A stretch of 64,000 nt of DNA from Parapristionchus giblindavisi. Its lineage: Eukaryota > Nematoda > Chromadorea > Rhabditida > Diplogasteridae. This document shows, piece after piece, positions 58,836-64,000 of this stretch. The first letter of the stretch is position 1, and every line of letters starts with the position of its first letter. The stretch is taken from NCBI GenBank assembly GCA_943737045.1, contig CALSFV010000024.1:540001-604000 (forward strand), written 5' to 3'. Both the position numbers and the translations under genes were made by a program. The notes under the pieces were generated by a model that was not told the DNA's origin, ran no database searches, and saw only the letters and a program-made list of their open reading frames with translations.

Positions 58836-61197
58836 CTAACTATCGTACACTTTAACATTTCCAGAACGATAAGAAGAAGAGTGGTAGAAGGCGTTACTTC
58901 TCGTATAAGAGGACCCTGTAAACGAAATAATCAATATATAATAAGACAAAGAAGCTTTGTGTAATTATTTTATAGATAACGTGCCTTCTGTATAAATAGT
59001 AGAATATTTCGATGGAATAAAATTCCATAGGTTTCGATCTTCATTATTATGAACAACAGCACTTTCGACTTTATATGGAGTTGCGCTTGAGCTATTCGTA
59101 TAGAACTCGATAACAAACTCTCGGAAATAGTTCTTTAAAATAGAAATCAGTTTATACATAATTTATATTAAAAATATTCTAACTTGAGCCGAAGTTCTCC
59201 ATGCTTGCAGTTGCTGAGTCTGAAATCATAGAGTTCATAATAAATAATATTTGAACTACACAAACTATAATGGCATTTTGTTGTTGAGCAACAACTAATT
59301 TGGATGTGTCTTCCTTTACTCTTGCTTCTTCTTCTTTTAGCTTCGATTCCAATCTTGATGTTCGTTCAAATGAATCTTCTTTTAGATTATTCACAAGTGT
59401 CGATGAGCGCTAAATAGTGCATTCAAAATATATGAATCCCAAATTTATACCCCAATGTAATATAAAAAAAGAGAAGTGACAAGTTTAGACAAAGTGGCGT
59501 TTCAAATTAACAAGAAGTGCGCCATTAAATTTATAAATAACTCACATTGAAGAGTTTTTGTACTGTATTTTTGTCGATAAAAGGGACGATTTGAGCACTT
59601 ATTTCGAATAGCTCACTAATATCAGTTACGAAACTAAGAATGTGAACCTGCAGAAAATTTTTTTTTTAAATTTCAAAAATTTAAATTATGTTGTATTATA
59701 AATTGTATTATGTTTGAATTATGTATTTTGAAATTATGTTTGTCGTTAATTGTTTAGATAACTTTATATTTCATCATTTTCTTTTGAACATACCAAAAGT
59801 TCTTCAGATTTGACTCGATCGGCAATCAATAAACCGTGTGGAATATCCGTTTTAGCGATATCATTTTTGAGAAGATATGATAGAGCCGAATTACGAATTA
59901 TTGGTACAATAAATCGATCAGAAAGATCCAATTTATTGAGAGCTGTGGGTACTGTAATTATAGACACTCAACAAAAAAAAAACAAATGGTTGTTTGAAAA
60001 GTTGTTCAAATCTTTCTTGTTGTTTTGACAAAAGAAAAGAAGAAGAATATATTATTATTATATAATAAAATGATAGAACCATCGGGATACGATCGATTGA
60101 TTTGATGTAATAATTGAATGAACGAAATAAAATTGTCGTATTCGATCTGAAGAAATATAACTGTGATGTTTTAAAATAGACAATTCTATGTTCTCACCTC
60201 TTTAATCTCAATAATTTCTTCATTTTTTTCACGGAATTCACCATAGAAAAGACTATTAAAGTACTCAGAGTGCAGAGAAAGATACTAAACGGAACAATTT
60301 AGTTAAATAAATATATAATATTAGTTAACACCTCTTTACTAATATCAATAATTGTTGAATCTATTTGAAGTGAACCGGAATGAATAGAAGAATTGAGCGA
60401 CTCAAGCTTCGACAAAGGTCTTCAATTGATTTTTTAAATTCCTTTTTGGCACGATGCAAATTAATTATTGATGAAATTCAAACCTCGAATAAAGATGAAT
60501 CTTCATTTCGATAGACTTCTTTAGCCATTCTCCATTGATATGATTCGTGCTCAACTAATTGTAAAATTTACAAAACTCATATAAAAATATCGTGGGGCTT
60601 CCCCAAAGGAATTTCCTTTGAGTGCATGGAGTTCTGTCCTACTGTATGCATACCTTGGAACAAACTGAATAACTCGTAATATCATTTTCCTCTTCGAGAA
60701 ATTGATTCAAGAACGAATCAATTCGAAGTTTAAATTGGGATCTTGAACCACTCATAGGAAAGCAATCAAAGAAAATCTGAAAATAAAATAAATTAGCATC
60801 GTTCGGAAATTAGTTGGGCAAAAGAAAGTATAAAATTATAAAAGTAAAAAAGAAAATAGAATGTGATGATGCAATAAACCAACCTCATCCCCATTATTAT
60901 CGATTACTTGAATGTCAGCTACACATTCTTCACCAATCGATATTTGATTCTGAAACAGAAAAAAATTAAATATTCTACAACTCCTTGAATATTAACCTCA
61001 GAACGGAAGATTAGAGTGCCCGGTTTATTCTCAAACGACATTGACCTGCAAGAAAGTATAAGAATGATGTTGTTTTAATTTATAAAATTAAAAATTAATT
61101 GCTGTTACCAATCAGGATCTGTCTGTTTGATGATCAGACTTCTCGAATCAGAAGAGAGAAGAAGATAATCAGAGTCCGAATGAATTGATGCGCACAT
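58836..61197 (-). CDS. BTB/coiled-coil array gene, copy H (mosaic)
   Basis: ATG at 61,195-61,197, TAG at 58,836-58,838, all 14 exons open. Exons 10-14 are of the E/F/G type. Exons 8-9 (KLDLS; YLLKNDIAKTDI) match copy B. Exon 6 and its acceptor match E/F/G (TCG, GAAG) and so lack the nonsense codon and splice loss of B. Exons 1-5 match B again (SQFKLR; NDITSYSVCSK). It is therefore a working hybrid of two lineages. The spacing to copy C' is the same as between B and C after removing the B-side insertion. Confidence 0.75.
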
Positions 61198-61872
61198 CTT
61201 AAATAGAATATTGATTGATTAATGTTACAGATGGCCATGTAGATAATAATACAAAATGTGAGAGATCAAAGATCAACAAACTGTTATAGAGAGATAAGAT
61301 CATGTGGAATACAGTACCTTGGTTCTCGCGACTTTCACTTCTAATTATAATAAATATATTATATGAATTTATTAATGACACAAAGAGTGTAAAAAGCTAG
61401 ACTCTTTCAATGAAATGTTTAGATGACTATTATGAATAGAGAATATTCATATCATTAATATAATTTTCATATCTAAATAAATACACTCGGAATATGGTAA
61501 ACCCATGAACGCCATGCATATTCTCGTTTCTAATCAAATCGTTTATTTCAGGAGAAAAGAAAATTAGAAGATAAGATACAATGATTGAGGTGCATGTGAA
61601 GATATGGATTTTTGCCAAAATATGTAAGACAAAAGTGAATCTACATAATCTACTTCAAAACACTCAATTGAAAAAAAACGAAATTGGCAGTTCTTACTAT
61701 AAACTATAAATAAAGCAATACTCACTAAAAATAACTAAAAAATAGTAACTAAAAAATAATAACGGATGGTAAGATACTTATTTCTAAATAACAAAAGACG
61801 AGAAGGTAACAATAATGAATAAAATATCTAAGAATAAATCAACTCAATAAAAGCAGTAAGAGTTATACAATA

Positions 61873-62240
61873 CAGCCCGATCGAGTTTTGTCAATGCGTG
61901 CCGCTGCGACGCGCAGCGCATCACTTATTTCCTTTGCTTATGAGTATTTTTCGATTCTCAAAGTTTTAATCATGAGTTTCATTGTTGGTGATATAAAGTT
62001 CTTTTAACCACCTTTCCAATAAATTAGTACCCATCATTTTCGGACCAGTGTGATTTGCCTTTTAATTGTTTTTCTCATTTATACAAATTGTGCTTCATTT
62101 TCTTTAGTCATTAAAAGAACATTTTATCACATAAGATCATGATTAAAACTTAAAAATTGAGAATCAAAAAAATTTTCATTCGCAGAGTAAATAAATGATG
62201 CGTGCAAATGCGCTCCGCAGCAAATCGTACAACCAGGATG
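61873..62240. mobile_element. CAGCC-ended foldback, unit C' (short form)
   Basis: Identical in structure to the 36,304-36,671 short form. Carried here by the block duplication. Confidence 0.75.
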
Positions 62241-62317
62241 TACTGTAGTAGATGGATCAAATAAAAGATGTGACTGTTGGATGATTAATAATGAAATTGT
62301 CTGGACGAGATAGTAAT

Positions 62318-64000
62318 TTAACTATCGTACACTTTAACAGTTCCATAAGGATAAGAAATACTGGAGCTGGCGGCACTTCTCGAATAAGGGGACCCTGTAA
62401 ACAAAATATTCAATATATAATATAATAAAATAAAGAAGCTTTGTGTAATTATTTTATATATAATGTACCTTCAATATAGAAAGTAGAATATTGAGATGGA
62501 ATAAAATTCCATAGATCCCGATGGCCATTATAATTAACAACAGCACTTTCCACTTTATATGGAGTCCTACTCTTCTTATTCTTATAGTACTTGATAACAA
62601 ACTCATCGTAGTTATCCTTTAAAATAGAAATCAAAAAATCTTTACTTACAAATAATTTTTTTATAAATTCTAACTTCAGCAGAAGATCTCCATGCTTCCA
62701 GTTGCTGATCTCGTTCTTTTAATTTGTCTTTTAGTTTCTTCGACATAGATGATGTTCGCTAAATTTTGCATTAGAATATCAAATTAAAATATCTGGGAAA
62801 AATGGGAAGCAAATCGTATGCTAAATAAAGAAAACGATAACGATAATTAGTTATTACTTAGTCTAACTTACATTGAACAGCTTTCGAATTGTAGTTTTGT
62901 CGATAACGGGAACGATTTTCTGACTGCTTTCAAGTAAATCATCAATATCAGTCACGCAATTAAGAACATGATCCTGAGGAAAATATATGATGCTCTTACT
63001 AGGGGATGGTTTCTTTGATGGTTGAAATTACAGTTAGTGACCTACATAGCGATAATCAGCATGGTCGACTTAGTAAGAATCAACTTTCAAAAGCTGCAGT
63101 TGATTGATTTTTTGAACGAAACCGGTCGCATATCCGCCGCACGAAAGACAGCCAAGGAAGATTTTTGGATTTGATTTCCATTGAAACAACATTTTTTTTC
63201 TGGAATTACCATACAGACATAAAATACTGTCAAACTCGTGTTCAAAAAGTGAAAAAAAACAAAAAAAAAGAATTTTTTGGCTGTCTTTTGTGCGGCGGAT
63301 ATGCGACGGGTTTCGTTTAAAAAATCGATCAACTGCAGCTTTTGACAGTTGATTCTTACTAGGTCGACCATGCTGATCATCGCTATGTAGGTCACTAACC
63401 GTAATTTCAACCATCACAGAAACCATTCCCTAGTTAAAGAAGGAGATCCTCGAGTTTGTTTGTGATTGAGTAAGAAATCTAAGTATTATTTTGGGGGAAT
63501 TTCTCACACAATAGCATTTCCATGCAAACAAGGGTCTAGTTCTTTAAAAGAGACACATGGGATATTAAAGCATAAAACTATGTATATATGTAAATATATT
63601 TTGATTTAAAAAATGGGTTCAACAAAAAGCATAAAAGCAACCTTGCTCTTTGTTCCTGTTCAATATAATGGACGCATAGTTCGAATAGCTAGGTCATCGG
63701 TTTTCAAAATGTAGTCAGGTTTTTCGGTTTTTCAGAAATTTTGGCTCAAAATCCGGACAGGCTTGGTACTTTGTAACATACTTTTCGACCTATGAATGTA
63801 AAGGTTGTCTTAAACATACCAAAAGTTCTTCAGACTTTACTCGATCTGCAATCAATAAACCGTGAGGAATATCCGTTTTAGTGATCTTCTTTTTGAGAAG
63901 AAATGATAGAGCGGAGTTACGAATTATTGGAACAATAAATCGATCAGAAAGATCCAATTGATTGAGAGCTGTGGGTACTGTAATTATGGACACTCAAGAA
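62318..64000 (-). CDS. BTB/coiled-coil array gene, copy C' (3' half, runs off window)
   Basis: Stop TAA at 62,318-62,320. Visible are exons 14 to 9, upstream to about 63,985. Exon 11 is intact (SKKLKDKLKERDQQLEAWRS), in contrast to the 10-bp deletion in copy C. The exon 13 donor is a normal GT. The BACK-like exon reads ALSFLLKKKITKTDIPHGLL. Whether the nonsense codon of copy C's exon 4 is present lies outside the window, so gene or pseudogene status is open. Confidence 0.6.
62999..63433. mobile_element. 435-bp foldback with TTA target duplication, copy 2
   Basis: Same insertion site and same TTA flanks (62,996-62,998; 63,434-63,436) as the 37,698 copy. One substitution was noticed (CTGTCAAACTCG against CTGTCGAACTCG). 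Confidence 0.85.

Larger units (their letters stand above)
59640..64000. repeat. Segmental duplication block, distal copy
   Basis: Matches 33,490-38,699 (constant offset of 25,301 bp at the far end) and continues past the window edge. It lacks the 571-bp foldback and the 277-bp TA MITE but shares the 435-bp TTA foldback, so that one is older than the duplication. Confidence 0.9.

Overview
The window is eukaryotic and almost certainly from a free-living or insect-associated nematode of the rhabditid/diplogastrid type. It is AT-rich. It has many 45-60 nt introns with T-rich TTTCAG acceptors, exons in the 35-250 nt range, an expanded MATH/BTB-type family, a tRNA-Asp, and very dense hairpin transposons. 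There is no sign of prokaryotic operons. The genus is inference.

Region 1 (1-9,080) is a perfect or near-perfect tandem duplication of a 4,499-bp unit. Each unit carries a three-level nested foldback transposon and ends in a tRNA-Asp(GTC) gene. The middle foldback is inserted, with an 8-bp target duplication, into a reading frame that contains a C2H2 zinc finger, so that frame is now split in two. A 1.0-kb foldback of another family follows at 9,092-10,102.

Region 2 (10,526-20,014 and upstream) is one minus-strand gene, reconstructed exon by exon in phase. It encodes a long charged coiled coil (Glu/Arg/Lys) with a Tyr/Thr/Pro-rich C-terminal half. Its introns hold a 748-bp foldback and at least four copies of a roughly 100-bp MITE. 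I could not find its 5' exons in 20,015-23,258.

Region 3 (23,259-64,000) is a minus-strand gene-family cluster. It has one BTB gene (26,631-27,519), two paralogous fusion genes whose C-terminus is a 76-residue ubiquitin fold ending Gly-Cys rather than Gly-Gly (23,259-26,258 and 41,344-43,774), and a tandem array of eight copies of a 14-exon, 435-residue MATH-like/BTB/coiled-coil gene. Copies A, B and C (29,213-39,821) each carry a disabling lesion. Copies D-H (44,998-61,197) read as intact, and three units of about 3.46 kb are nearly identical. Copy C' runs off the window. H is a mosaic of the E/F/G type and the B type. BTB proteins are classically Cul3 adaptors, so BTB genes interleaved with ubiquitin-fold fusion genes suggest (inference only) a lineage-specific ubiquitin-pathway cluster.

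Paralogous blocks give pre-insertion empty sites for several mobile elements: a 150-bp hAT-like MITE, two TA-flanked MITEs, a TTAA-flanked insertion and a 571-bp modular foldback. This makes their ends and target duplications unusually well supported.
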